DNA from: Rhabditophanes sp. KR3021
Taxonomy: Eukaryota; Nematoda; Chromadorea; Rhabditida; Alloionematidae
Assembly: GCA_963281155.1 (NCBI GenBank)
Contig: CAUJLY010000003.1
Location: forward strand, 2,418,001 to 2,482,000
Reading direction: 5' to 3'
DNA length: 64,000 nt
Position numbers and translations under genes: made by a program. Position 1 is the stretch's first letter. Every line of letters begins with the position of its first letter. Below are positions 13,201 to 29,366 of the stretch, one piece after another. The notes beneath the pieces are model-generated. The model saw only the letters and a program-made list of their open reading frames with translations. It made no database searches and was not told the origin of the DNA.

Positions 13201-15117
13201 CATAAATAATATTACTTAATTAAGCAGATTTGAATTTAGAGAGACTGCGATAAATGAATCTTTTAATAATAACCTATTTAAGGAGCTTAAAAAGGAGATT
13301 GATAGACAGGTGTTTTGAGAATTTGTAAGTAGAGAATATATAAGTTAATAAGTGAGTATAATAGAGTACAAAATTACTCAGTACCTCAAAGGATGTAATC
13401 ACGCATGAATTATACGATTTGAAATGAATAGAATGAATACATTTGAGTGATATCCTTATAACGGGCTCTATTTTTTGGTTTAAATGTCAAGTTAGCGAGC
13501 GTATATTGCTAAAACCTAACTCAGAAATAAATAAATATTATGAATAGAAGATAATTTTTTCATCCAATTATCAGTAACCCTTTTTAAAAAGTGTTTATAA
13601 GCACATATGATAATAAATATGTAATGTATGTATATTCACTCCAGAGGCTATTTCTTTGAAACAGCAGGGGTTTGTAGTTAATCTATCGGTAACAACTGTA
13701 AAGTATTTTAGTAAAATAATGAAAATGTTTATGTTGCGCAAGATGAGGATATTAAAGAAGACAATATTGAGGTTCTGATAAAATAACGGACTGTTAATGC
13801 CTTAAATATTAAAGAATGATAAAGAAGAAAGGAATAGCGTAAAATTGGTATTTAAAGAGCTTGAACGCGCTCGCGTGCCTTTTATTAGAGCATTTATTTT
13901 ACGACAAAATTAAATTAAATGATATCCAATAAAAAATAAGTAGTTATGATAGGGTAAAGTTCTTTTCACTCACGTCATAACAAGCTCTAAAACGAAATGA
14001 GTTAATCCATAGCATAAGTTGTTGACAGGTTGGGAAGTTAATACATTAAGCTTAAGAGATATCTTGTACTGTCCAACATATCATGAAAAGATAAAGTTGA
14101 AACATAAGTTAAATGTGTAACATAAAAGTTATGGCTAAATTAGTGTCCACTTAGTTTTGTAACTACAGGAAGTAGCAAGAACGTTACTAGTTTGTTTAAA
14201 TTGTACATTCTAAAATTAAAAATAAAGTAAAAATAAAAATGTAATGGATTAGACATGATAAGATTGTTTTTAGATTATATGGTAGAGTTAAAAATGCTTC
14301 TTTATTTACATTCAACTTTTCCCTTAAATACGGCGAATTTTTTAAAGTTTTTTCTTTGATTACCATGTACAATACTTAATATGGTGGAGATTAAAAGGGT
14401 TGCATTTGTTTTTATTTACACTGTGAATTAAGAGTGATAATAAATAGTGTGGTATTCTTTTGAAAAGATCGTTAAAAGGATAAAAGTAATTGCCATCTTT
14501 AAAGAAAATAAAAATGAATTTTATAGCATTAAAGCTGGTTGAGTAATTAATAGCAATAAATAACTTTTATTGGCACAAAAAGTGATATTAATAAATACCA
14601 AAGTGTTTTCTATAGAATCGGTGATTAATTTGTACGGACAAAGTTCATTCATAACAAACTTATGCCAAAGAAATTTGCAATGTTTATGAAAGAGTATCTA
14701 TTGACTGTAATTCGAGCTGATTACAATTATTAGCCATTTGCTTTGAACTTTATCTAGGCAAAGTTGCGGGTGAATGTTTATTTTTTATTGTTTTCATTTA
14801 AGATTTAGATCACAGCGGTCAAATGATACTGATATAGTGTGAAAATATAGCTAGGATTGGCAAAGGAGCGCCGATTTGGTGCAAACCTATCGGAAACACT
14901 GGCTAAACTAATTGAGCGAACGGCACAATTAATTTTATTTGCATAATTTTGTTTACCATGGTTTCAATTTCTTTTGAATTTATTAACTGTTTATCATGAA
15001 AATGTAAGCCAAGACGAAAAGCTTGTTACAGAATAATGAATTGGACTAATTAAAACGATTTTATTGCTGAATAAATATATTATGCATTAAATATCTATGT
15101 GTAATAACAGAATTTTT
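10280..15117. other. 4.8 kb gene-poor region, nothing firm seen
   Basis: Very AT-rich DNA upstream of eva-1 and downstream of the kappaB-Ras-like gene. No frame with protein-like composition plus splice sites was found on either strand. No tRNA-like cloverleaf, CRISPR-like array or long tandem repeat was recognised. The frame at 12970-13161 (minus) is short and random-looking. The region could contain eva-1 regulatory sequence or non-coding RNA genes that cannot be read by eye. Confidence 0.55.
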
Positions 15118-16460
15118 TCACAGATCCATCAAAATTGCAGCAGAACTCTTTTCAGGTTTTAGTTTTTTTGAAAATGAAAACTTGGATTCTTTATGTAAAA
15201 ACTGAGCTGTTCCGATGAAATTAATGATGTCCAGCAATTGCTTTCTATCGCAATTAGTGACGTCAAACAATTTAACTATAAGCGATAAAATATAGTAGCA
15301 TTAAAATAACATACCTTTTTCTTTACTAGCCCACGTTTGAGCGAATTCGATATCAACTTTTCTGCCCATAATGTCATTCATGGTTCCTACTATTACAATC
15401 GGAACATTTTGTCTTTCTTTCCCCAGAAACTTGTCTATATGTTTCTTAAGAATATCCATTTTATTGAATGACTCGTTATCAAGGACTGAATAAGTTATTA
15501 TTATTGCGTCAGCTATTTGTACGCACGACTTTTTTAGCTCGGTGGGTCCATAGTCAGAGAAACCACTTGTGTCATGAAACGTATAGTGCTCTTTTCCTCT
15601 CTCGGGGCTCTCTAACTGGATTTGATAGGTATCTTCAATTGTTGGACAATATACCTGATCTGCTGGAAATATTGCTTTAGTTAATTGTTGCAAAAAAGCT
15701 GTTTTGCCACTTTTTTTGCTTCCAATTATAAGAACGCGTATATTCTTCTTCATTGTTAGTCTTCTTTGCGCATAAGATGGACCTGAAACACTATTTGATC
15801 TTTCTCTCGGGGCAATAGATTCTTTTCTCAGCCGATCTTTTTGGTAAATACCACTATTCTTGTGTCTTAATCCTGATGAATCCAAGCTTTTCTTTTGATA
15901 ATTTGATTTTGATCTATTTTCAAGCAAAGCGACTAATCCAAGTTCACTATTTTTTTCCTGATTAAAATCAAACTCTTCATTTGATCCAAAAAATTGGACA
16001 GCCTCTCGATTTTTTGAATCCAAAGGTAGGTCATACAATGATAATGTGGAAGATTGTTTTACACGCTGATAAGCTTCAATAAACTTTTCCTCGTCACTGA
16101 TAGAATCGTTAATTGCAGCAATCGATGCTTTTCTACTTGATTTTTCGGATGTAGATTCAGTATTATCCAGGGAGTTAATAGAGTTACTGCTAGGAGACTT
16201 TCCAAAAAATAGTTGCCCGACGGAAGAGCGTTTTAAGGAAGCCAACGTGTATTTCCTGCGTGGAAGGGATGATTCTGGATTAATATCACTTCCGAGTTCT
16301 AAAAGCTTAAATCAAAGTAAATATTTACAATAACAAAAAAGTGTAATTTCATTAAAATGGTGTCTATTAATTGATGGATCATCTTACGAACCTTTTTCGA
16401 TAACTCTCTGAGTACCTTGATTTTGGAATATAGAAGGCACGACGGATCGTCTTCTCTCAT
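15118..16460 (-). CDS. NF-kappaB-inhibitor-interacting Ras-like (kappaB-Ras) GTPase with N-terminal extension
   Basis: Three exons (16392-16460, 15315-16305, 15118-15275) join in phase to 405 residues. Residues 1-210 are a Ser-rich, charged, probably disordered extension. The Ras-like domain follows: Walker A GSKKSGKT (about 218-225), [18 protein letters not shown] (268-271), [20 protein letters not shown], and the family-specific [10 protein letters not shown] joined across the last intron to [17 protein letters not shown]. This pattern matches NKIRAS/kappaB-Ras proteins, which in vertebrates bind IkappaB-beta and inhibit RalA, and which carry alterations at positions Ras uses for GTP hydrolysis. 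Vertebrate members are about 190 residues, so this one has twice the length. The usual NKxD guanine-specificity motif reads TMND (331-334). The start ATG at 16460 is the first in a good exon, but an upstream exon is possible. Confidence 0.8.
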
Positions 16461-19400
16461 ATTGCTTAGCCATTTAAAAATTGATGACAAAAATAATACT
16501 GATTGTCTTTGAAACTCAACAACAATTTTTTAGCGTTAGTAATATACAAATAAAGTGAATATAAGCATAGACTGTTACGATACAACATACAACGTTGCCT
16601 GGGTTGTGATTTTCTGTTTATGGGTGATAAAAGAGCGAATAGTTCTGCATGACAGAAAGAACTTTTGACTCATAGACTGGTGATAACATCATTTTATCGA
16701 AAAACACATGGTAATCTTATTTGCAATGATCCATCAATTAAAAAACAAGAATCACACAATTACACGTAGACGGCAATTTAGCGAAAGTATACATTTGTTT
16801 GGAACATGAAACAATACAACTAATTGCATTATCATATTCCTTTTAATGTTAGATAAATTATATGCAATAAAAGTTGATATATTCCTCTTAATGTCACAAT
16901 AAAAATAACATGCATCTGAATAGCAAGGCTGATCACAACTATCACAGTGGCAATAGACATCTATTTATTGTTAAAGAATTGATTTATCAATAAGAAAGTT
17001 AAAAAAGAGTAACTAGTGAAGAGATGCAGAGCTAAGAAGGTACAGCGACGACGAGTATGCGCAGTTAAAACTTTAAATCATATTCCTCTCACCTTTTGTA
17101 TGGGTCAAGGATGCATTTAATTAATCATTATTTATTGTAAAAAATTTCAATATTTCAACTTTTACATGAGGTTCTATTTGACCATATTTCGTGTTTTATT
17201 TTGACAACCTTTTGCAGGATTAAACTTCCTTTTGTAATATTTGAAATACTTATCTTTTAAAATGTACGTAGTTAGGTGTAACAATAAAAGAATTTTCTTC
17301 AATTATTAGTTATTCATTTCATTTAAATACAAATTCTTTGGAATTCGTTTTGCAACATATAATTCATCAAAGACAAAAATCACTTGAACTTACAATCAGT
17401 GCACATTTTTAGAGAAGATTCAACAAACCTAACCTACTACAATTTGAACTCAATGTCAAACTATGAGTATAACACAAATAATAAAGACATTACTTCTAGT
17501 TTGTTTTCGAATCAATCACGGTACTATTTCCGATACCCTTGTTTTACCTTTTTAATTACAATCATTTTATTAGATTATAGTATGGTCGTTGTTGCTTTTA
17601 TTTTAATACCATAAAATGATTCAAATAATAAAAATAAATATTCTGCTTACTAAAATGAATAATATTTATAAATATTTAGCTCCGCGTAGTTTAGAATGGA
17701 CACAAACTCCTGTTGTGAACTATGCAAATCTATATGAGGTCTGCTAGATAATTGTATAATATATGTAATATCTATAACATCTAAACACCGTGTTTGTAGC
17801 CTGTTCAAAGAACTAATAAATTGGTGTGCTTAAAATCTATGATTAGAACAAATAATGACGCGAAGTCTGATAAATTTTATAATAGATATTTGTTCTAGTA
17901 GATTATGACTAACTGTTTAGCAGCAGTGTTGCGGATCTCTCTAATCATGTGTATCCCTAGACAACGATTGATAAAGAAAACGCAAGGTATGATAAAATAT
18001 TATATTTCTATGTATGCATAATATCTAAAAATGTTACATTTTGTTACATTTTTTCGCCTCATCTATATAAATATGGGTAGAAACGTTTTGACCTTTTTGG
18101 TTATTTTGTAAATATTTAAATAATATCACCCAGCAATTTATTTAATTTTTCCTATTTAAAAATATCTTAATACCTAATCTTTGATACAATTCGCATACCC
18201 GCAACGACTACTCTTCGTTATCAATAGTTTGTTGCACATCAATAATATACGGAACCAAAGAAGAGAATCACCAGGCTGGGTAATATTGCAACACTTTAAA
18301 TAATGTAATTCTATTCTAGTCGTGTACTTTTTAGCTAACTTATTTTAAACCCAATAACAGTTGTAGACTTGTTGCAAAATATAATCTTAAAAAGTTTTTA
18401 ATAAGCATCATCTTAGCAATACGAACTAAACTAATTAGTTGGTTTTTACTTGCTCTTCGGTGAGTGAAGATTAAGCACACAAAGTGCAATAAAACACATT
18501 TTTGTCTCCACTTTCATTATCGAACTCTTCAAAATGTATTTGTAAAAAGCTGATATGTCAATATTAAATGTAGTAGTATTGTATTTTTGAATTACAATGA
18601 CATTAAACATTGATGTTTTAACAATTTATGCAAGTTGCGTAAAGGTGCGAAACAATGCTCACTGGGCTATATTCACATTAGATGTTTATTTATTTTTGTA
18701 ATTGGGCACAAACTTCATATTAAAAGTAACTGTCTCTCTTCCTTCCTATATTGCACTTTTATAACTTTATTTCTCCATTTATCCCTTGGACGTCAACTTC
18801 TTTTAAGCTCCCAATAGTAAGGTTATATCTCGATTCGATGGAAGTAGTAAAGTACAACAACTAAATTTACATTTTGATGACGTATTATTTTATTTTAAAC
18901 TAGAAACTAATATTAGATTCGCAGTTAAAACTTTTATTTCAGAAATCATAATGACTAAAGATGGTCTTCTTCTCTTTAGGGATATTAAACTTCAACGATG
19001 ACAATATATGGCATCTTTTACTTCCTCCATAGTGTGTAGGATATATGCCCTTTAAATTTTAATAAATGCAATATATTTCATTAGAATAATATGTTGTTAA
19101 TATGTTAAACCTTCCGCGTAAAGTCCGTTTTACATGAACAGAATTAATTATTCAAACATCTTATTTCACTGAACATATGCACTTCAAATATCGACAACGA
19201 AATTTTATCAGCACTATCTTAATATCAAGAGAGACTGTTAATTTGTCTTTTTCAGAAATTGAATAATATTGATACTAATATACTTACTTTCTATGTTCAT
19301 ATAGTTGATTTATTCTATTACCGATCAACTACATTTTATTTTTTCCGTTTGTGCCATTTTGTGATAGTTGAAAAATGTATGTGCATATGCCCTAGAAATG

Positions 19401-19766
19401 TAATCAGATTAAAGTTCTCAACTTTTATTTATACTAGAGTGATATTTTTGCCATGCCCAACTTTTAGTTCATACACCTTAAACCATTCCATATTATAATA
19501 TTATTTACACACCCATCGCCTAATGTTACACGTAAATTTTTTAAGCATTGCAGCTGACTTTTCTCAAGACCATGAACGCGATTATATATAATTCATAAAA
19601 GCAGCATAATTTTTAACATTTACCACATATTTTATGTTGCTATTTTGTGACTATATATAGTATAAGCCTCTTAAAATTGCATTGTAAATAAAGTTCATAA
19701 AAATTTATGTGTAAAATACATCTTACATATTTAGGACAAATTTCGGACATTCCTAGTTTATTTTAA
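16461..19766. other. 3.3 kb spacer between divergent genes, nothing firm seen
   Basis: AT-rich DNA between the minus-strand kappaB-Ras-like gene and the plus-strand nuclear receptor. Short open frames at 17384-17614, 18635-18817 and 19259-19498 have low-complexity F/L/Y/I composition and no splice support, so I treat them as chance. Promoters for both neighbours should lie at the two ends. Confidence 0.55.
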
Positions 19767-21236
19767 ATGGACAACAATTTTTTCTTTCCGAATATAAATA
19801 TCGCAAATAATAATAGTAAGTTGAAGCTGATTAAAAAGAATAGCAACTTTTTCAGATAAAACATCAAACAAACCAATATGCGCAGTTTGTCTTTCTCCTG
19901 ATAATGCTTCAAATCATTTCGGTAAGGAATATTCTAGTTTCATTAATAATATTACGTTACAGGGGGTGTCGTTTGCCTCAGCTGTTGTGCGTTCTTTCGC
20001 CGATCAGTGACGCTCAAGATGCTGTACACCTGCGTTCAGAATCAGAATTGCGTGGTGCATCATAATCTAAGAATGTTATGCCGCTCCTGCCGCTATCAAA
20101 AATGTTTGGATAGTAACTTACAACCTAAATTAGTGCAAAAACCAAGGTCCAAAACATTACTAGGAAAGCGAAACAAGAAAGAGAAGTCTACTTGCCCAGA
20201 AGAAGTTAAAATATCGCCAATAAAGGATGAGATCCTATATCCTGAAATTAACACACCTCAATCATGTCCCAGTACCTCCGATCAATATATCTTGTCATCT
20301 CCAGAAAATACGAGTTCTTTATCATCAACTAGAGAAGAAAGAAGTCATTCATGTAATTCCTCACAAAGCAATGACTTTGCTCTACCAAAAAATGACAATT
20401 TGCTAGACTTTTTTGTTAATGAATTTAAGAAAGCACAGAAAAAACGAAAACTAGAATATGGGTTGTGTAGTTTGGATAAAGTATTTGACGACTTTCACGA
20501 TCCTATTCCGTTCAGTAAAGCAGATATCGTAGAATATAATTTCAAAAGCTTAGGTCAAAATGTGAAATTAGATCACATGCTTACATTCGACCATATCTTG
20601 AATTTAAAACAGATGTATCCGACGTTGTCAAAGGAAGATTGCAACATACTATTCAAATATGCATTTTTGAGTTTCTCAAATATGGATCACGCATATGTAA
20701 CAATTGCGACAAAAAGCCATGAAGACGGATTGTTGGTTTTTACAAATAAAGCGTCTATAAGTGTGCGAGACAAAAGTGTAGGATGGGGACCAGAGGAAGG
20801 TTTAACAAGCAAACAGAAAGAAGATTTTATAATGCCGACAAATATTGAATTTTTCAATAATGTAATTATTCCTCTAGCAGACATGATGATAACAACGACG
20901 ATAGATATCACAGAATTTAGTGCACTAAGGGCATTAACAATCTGTAGTATGTCACGGTGTGAAGTAAGCGAGGAAGCGAAAGCTTGCTTAGCACATATAA
21001 AAAATAATATTTTTAAAGGACTCGGTGAATATTATAAAAATAAAGACATCCCGCAAGAACGAATAGGAGAATTAGTTTTATTCATACCCAATTTTGTTGA
21101 AATTTTTCGATCATTTTTAGATGCATTTACCAAAATTCAGTTCTTTAATTTATTAGAAGTCGGTGATGAAATTAAAAACTCAATTGAACTTGGAAAAATT
21201 GTTGTTGGGCAAGTAAAAGAGAATAAAGGATATTAA
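19767..21236 (+). CDS. Nematode supplementary nuclear hormone receptor
   Basis: Three exons (19767-19815, 19856-19921, 19963-21236) join in phase to 462 residues. The two-zinc-finger DNA-binding domain starts at Cys25 (ICAVCLSPDNASNHFGGVVC) and its P-box region is CLSCCAFFRRSV. This is the CxxCxAFFRR form usual in the expanded, HNF4-derived nematode receptors, rather than CEGCKGFF. The second finger holds NCVVHHNLRMLCRSCRYQKC. A Ser/Pro-rich, basic hinge (about 85-200) leads to a helical ligand-binding domain (about 220-450). Such receptors are ligand-regulated or orphan transcription factors in the nucleus. Which C. elegans nhr it corresponds to cannot be said because the family is large and fast evolving. 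It is followed by an AATAAA at 21268. Confidence 0.85.
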
Positions 21237-22658
21237 TATATATCCGTTGTTGTATTTTTATGTATAAAATAAATTATTAACAGTAACATGGATTATACAT
21301 CATTCTTAATTGCCTCAAAATGAATGAATACAAAATAATTATTTGCTTTTTTTAATTAAGCTCTTTTTCAATGATACATACTTCTTTAAATATATTTGTT
21401 TCCAAATTCTGCCAATTAATTAATTATAATCTAAAGTGGAAACAAAAAAATCCGGAAAAAGCTTTGTCAACTCATAAAACAAAATATTTGATATTAAATT
21501 TATTAACATACTATTATCTCAATAAGATATTCAACGACTTATGATTTGTTTGAAGGGTCTAAATTATCTTTTACATATTTGACCTCATTAATTGTTCTAT
21601 CGAATTCCTTGTACCTAAAGTTTTGCGATTGTAAAAATTGTCTATGAAATAGACATGACTACGGCTGACATTGGGAGAAATTTTTTGAATCCCAGATCTC
21701 AAGAACATATACCATGGAATTCATAGATTACATATTTTGGGAATTTGTTTGATAAATTACCCGTTTTTTTAATTTAACACAAAATATTTAAAAAAAAGAG
21801 TTTAAAACATTAATAAAATACCAAATGAATATTAAAAAATATTGTTTGTGGACAAAAACTTGGAAAGATGGGGCACGTTGTATGGTGAACTTTAACGAAA
21901 TGGTTACTTCATTCTTGATTTGGAGCAATTGAGTTCCATGAAGAGTTGCCACATTTATCTGCAGACAAATTCAAGAAGGAATTTGATTATGGGAGATATT
22001 TTGTTCGTCGCAATATCTTTATAATAAAACTCATAATCAAGATTTTACTGGCATAGATAGAAAGTATTATAAAAATTTGTCAGTAATCATTTACAAAAAC
22101 AAGGGAGCACTTATAAAAATACGACTGAATTGTGTGAATATTCTTTGAAAACCTCGAAAAGAATGTTAAAGATAAACGTATTGACGTTTTCAAGTAACAA
22201 TTGATATTTTGTGAAGTATTTAGACATAGGATGATGTACATTATTTAGTGAATTATTATTGTTGATTTCCTTTTATAGTAATGTAATTGTTTCATACTTG
22301 ACAAATAAATTATTATATATTCAAATAACCATACACACATTATTTTATTACCAATTTGTCTACTGAACTTGTATTTCAGATAGTCATATTTATAATTAAA
22401 ATGTTTTTAATGTCTTTTTAAATATAATTTATAACAGAATTATTTGAGAACTAGCTGTTGTTAATGCCATGTGGAGCAATTAACCAGTACTAAGGTATGC
22501 ATCCCATGAATCATCATAGTTTGTTATGGATATCAAACCGGATTATTCTACAATTTGCCTGACTGGTAATAAGTAGCACTTAAAAAGTAATAATGTGAAA
22601 AGTAATTTAATGGATGAGTTTATTTGGATCAAATTTCAACGAAAGATGTTTTCGGAAT
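21237..22658. other. 3' spacer between convergent genes
   Basis: About 1.4 kb between the nuclear receptor (plus) and the collagen (minus). Apart from the receptor's AATAAA, I see no coding frame with protein-like composition and no repeat of note. Confidence 0.55.
21268..21273 (+). terminator. Poly(A) signal of the nuclear receptor gene
   Basis: Canonical AATAAA 32 bp after the stop codon of the receptor gene, in an AT-rich 3' UTR. Confidence 0.6.
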
Positions 22659-26305
<3,647 letters not shown>

Positions 26306-28100
26306 TTATTCTAAATAGCCATTTGGATTCTTTGATTGCCAGTTCCACCTGTAAATAAACATTAATAAATGAACTTTTATGCAACACTTTAAAATGTGGT
26401 ACTTTTTAATTTTTAATGCAAATCATTTAAACGAATATTCTCCTTGTTCAATTAGGCCCCGACAAATAATGTATCAAAGAGAGAACATGTGTATGTTAAA
26501 ATGATTTCTACTGGTTCGAGAAATGTTATGGCAGTCAGCCAATCCAAGACAAAGAAACCGAAATTACAGTTAGATGGATTGACTAGAGTAGAAGGAAAGA
26601 AAGATTGTGATGTCTCTCTAGCAATTAATTCATTAGTTGTTGGATCAAATGGGACTTGGCTAAGCAGAACCTGGAATATTTCATATTGAGGAGCATTCAG
26701 AATAAATCGAAGAATGTTTAAACAACGGTCTCCTTCAAATCTCACTCATGAATGGAGCTTATCTTAGATAAGAAAGAGAGATTCTTCGATAAGTTAATCA
26801 ATGCAGAATGTATCAGAAAAAGAGTTATGCTTCAGAAAAGATTCCTGAGAACATGGAAACATCTTAACTATGATTTGGACAGATCCGTAATTCCGACTCA
26901 GCAAATATACCTCTACCATTCGTTAGCTACATGGATCGTTAGAAGTAAGTCAAATTGAAAAAATAGTTCAAAAGTTTTTTCTGTCTGTGAAGCCCATGAA
27001 TTTGTTTAAAATATTAGCTCCCGATTTTTGCGAATATTAATTAATAAATGTCTTACATATCACGACACATCTCCTCAACTCCAAGCTCAGTTTTCCATCC
27101 CAACTTTTGAAGTGCTTCAGTAGGATCGCAATAAACTTCCCCGACATCTCCAGCTCTTGGAGCAGAAGTCTTGGTAGCAATATCGTGGCCGCAGGCCTTT
27201 TCCATTCCTTTAACCATTTGATAGACAGAATTTCCTGACCCAGTTCCAAGATTATAAATTTCACATCCAATTTCCTTCTCCTTTTGAATTCTATCGAAAG
27301 CGGCAACGTGTCCCTTAGCTAAGTCAACAATGTGAATGTAATCACGAACACCTGATCCATCAAGCGTTTCATAATCAGTTCCAAAGACAGTCAAAAATGG
27401 TAATTTTCCAATGGCAACTTGAGAAATATATGGCATCAAATTGTTTGGAATCCCTTTGGGATCTTCTCCGATATTTCCTGAAAAGTGAGCACCAACGGGG
27501 TTGAAATATCTCAAGATAATAATGTTCCATGACTTATCAGCAACGACTAAATCTTTCAACATTTGTTCGACCATAAATTTGGTTTGCCCATATGGATTGG
27601 TTATTCCAAGTCCAACACGTGACTTTTCAGTCAATGGAAGTGATTCGGGAGTTCCGTAAACAGTTGCACTGCTGGAAAAGACAAAGTTCTTGATGTTGTA
27701 TTTGGTGCAAAGGGCCAATAAGTTCAAGGAAGCAATCAGGTTGTTTTGATAGTACATCAAAGGCTTGGCAACAGATTCAGTTACGGCTTTTAGAGCAGCC
27801 AAATGAACAACACCATCAAATTTGTGCCCGGCAAAGACTTTCTCAAGTTCACTAATCTCATTCAAGTCGCATTTGATAAACTCAATGCTCTTTCCACTTA
27901 ACTCTTCGACTCTTTTCAATGATACGGCATTTCCATCCTTGTCTAAATTACAATATATGTAAATAAAGACTAGAATATTACTTACCTTCAATGGAATTAG
28001 AAAAGTTATCTACACATAGGACTTCATACCCAGAATTCAATAATTCCAAAACAGTATGGGAAGCAATAAAGCCTGCTGCTCCGGTAACTAATATTTTCAT
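26306..28100 (-). CDS. gale-1: UDP-glucose 4-epimerase
   Basis: Three exons (27986-28100, 27057-27942, 26306-26348) join in phase to 347 residues, almost exactly the human GALE length (348). The enzyme interconverts UDP-glucose and UDP-galactose (Leloir pathway) and UDP-GlcNAc and UDP-GalNAc in the cytosol, feeding glycoprotein synthesis. Visible motifs are the NAD-binding GAAGFIASH at the N-terminus, SSSATVYG, the catalytic Tyr156-x-x-x-Lys160 in [16 protein letters not shown], and [15 protein letters not shown]. The last exon is only 43 nt and restores the family C-terminus [13 protein letters not shown]; without it the protein would end at CRDM. The intron before it is about 700 bp and contains a decayed coding fragment. 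The gene lies 384 bp downstream of PEX11 on the same strand. Confidence 0.95.
26452..26950 (-). pseudogene. Decayed coding fragment inside the last gale-1 intron
   Basis: On the same strand as gale-1 and wholly within its intron 26349-27056, a frame open from about 26745 to 26452 is clearly protein-like ([60 protein letters not shown]). It continues upstream through several stop codons ([20 protein letters not shown] and others) in the same frame. That is the signature of a point-mutated gene rather than random DNA. The parent family is not recognised. Splicing of gale-1 presumably removes it. Confidence 0.5.
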
Positions 28101-28483
28101 GTTTCTAAAATATAATGTAATATTCGATAATGGTTTATATAATACTTTCATGAAGATAAAGGGTAAACAAGCAAATTTAACTAAAATAATGTCAAAGTTC
28201 TTGCATGTTTTTTGTGCATAACACAATTTTGTCAACAATCAATGTCACAAATATTTTTTTAAAATATCCAATAAATGACAATAACATTTTATTTAAATAT
28301 CAAACGATAATACTTTTTTTAAATAGCAAACGAATGAAACGTGGCCATTTATTAAACAAATTAATATTATATGCACACAAGAATGAATAAATGCATATAA
28401 ACGTAAACAGATCACGTCTTTGTTAAAAGAGAAAGTAGGTTCATTTCTGTTTAAATATATTACAATCGAATGATGTGGCAAAC

Positions 28484-29077
28484 CTAAAATAACCGATAAA
28501 ATCCTATAAATGACGACACTAAAGAGGCGCAGTCAGAAGTTTTTGGTAATTTATAGTTGAATTGACTAATTAATCCCGTGATCAAATCAGCAATTAATGC
28601 AATAATATGTAATCTTTCTTCAACAATTATATCATATCCATTGGTGATTCCTAGTCCAATAAATTTGGTCAAAGACACGATAGTTGCAATAATCCAAATT
28701 TGTAAACATTTTTTGTATAATGTACTACTTTTCTTTTCCGCAACTAAAACATCATTTTCCGATAAAACAGCCAACAGCTCAATGATTGAATGGCCAGTAT
28801 AAATTAGGGAAATTAACTTGTCAAATTTCGTCTTTAAAGATCCTTTTATTAAAGCATTCACATTCTTTTGAAACAAATGTAAGTTTGATAGAACGGCAAA
28901 TTGACGAAATATCAAGCGACTTTTTGAAAGTTGTTTACCTAGATTGATCAAGTTTCTTTTATTTTCTAGATGTTTGGAAAGTGTTATTATTGAACATAAT
29001 AATCTCAACGCTTTGTCTCTGCCATAATATGTTGTTACTGTTTTGATAAAAACATCTGAACTGGCAAAGAATAACAT
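28484..29077 (-). CDS. Peroxisomal membrane protein PEX11 family
   Basis: A single-exon frame of 197 residues. It begins DVFIKTVTTYYGRDKALRLLCSI, the conserved N-terminal helix of PEX11 proteins, continues through the family helix FRQFAVLSNLHLFQ, and has hydrophobic membrane-associated segments (IWIIATIVSLTKFIGLGI, HIIALIADLITGLI). PEX11 proteins elongate peroxisomal membranes and promote peroxisome fission; C. elegans prx-11 is the counterpart. It sits between FCF1 (290 bp upstream) and gale-1 (384 bp downstream) on the same strand. That spacing is compatible with a nematode operon, although no trans-splice evidence can be seen. Confidence 0.8.
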   Translation of the reverse strand: MLFFASSDVFIKTVTTYYGRDKALRLLCSIITLSKHLENKRNLINLGKQLSKSRLIFRQFAVLSNLHLFQKNVNALIKGSLKTKFDKLISLIYTGHSIIELLAVLSENDVLVAEKKSSTLYKKCLQIWIIATIVSLTKFIGLGITNGYDIIVEERLHIIALIADLITGLISQFNYKLPKTSDCASLVSSFIGFYRLF

Positions 29078-29366
29078 TTTATTATTAGTTTATTATTGAA
29101 ATATAGAATAGTGGCTGAATAACTAAACTATCAATTGAAACAATGGATGATGATCTAGAAACTCCCTATCAATGAACATAATTGTCACAATTATTTTCGT
29201 AGTTTGTAGCTAGCTAGTAACATGAGATCAACATCTTCTTAATATCAGCCCGACATCTTTGCAATATAATTTGTAATTTGAGTAATTTTTAATACAATTT
29301 GAAGTCACAAACGGTTATCAAACAAAAATTTATTAAAACACAAAATTAAAAAGTTGATAATAACAA

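Noticed and set aside
15301..16245. The frame starting at 16245 taken alone as the kappaB-Ras gene.
   Set aside because: It begins at a TTG with no ATG and ends in intron sequence (GMLF). Adding the exons 16392-16460 and 15118-15275 gives a real start and the conserved C-terminal strand.
17384..19498. Several 60-80 codon plus-strand frames in the spacer before the nuclear receptor.
   Set aside because: Low-complexity Phe/Tyr/Ile/Leu composition typical of AT-rich non-coding DNA, with no splice signals and no recognisable domain.
27053..27991. Treating the main epimerase frame as complete with C-terminus CRDM.
   Set aside because: A GTAAGA donor overlaps the apparent stop, and a 43 nt exon at 26306-26348 supplies the conserved WNWQ...NPNGY ending in phase.
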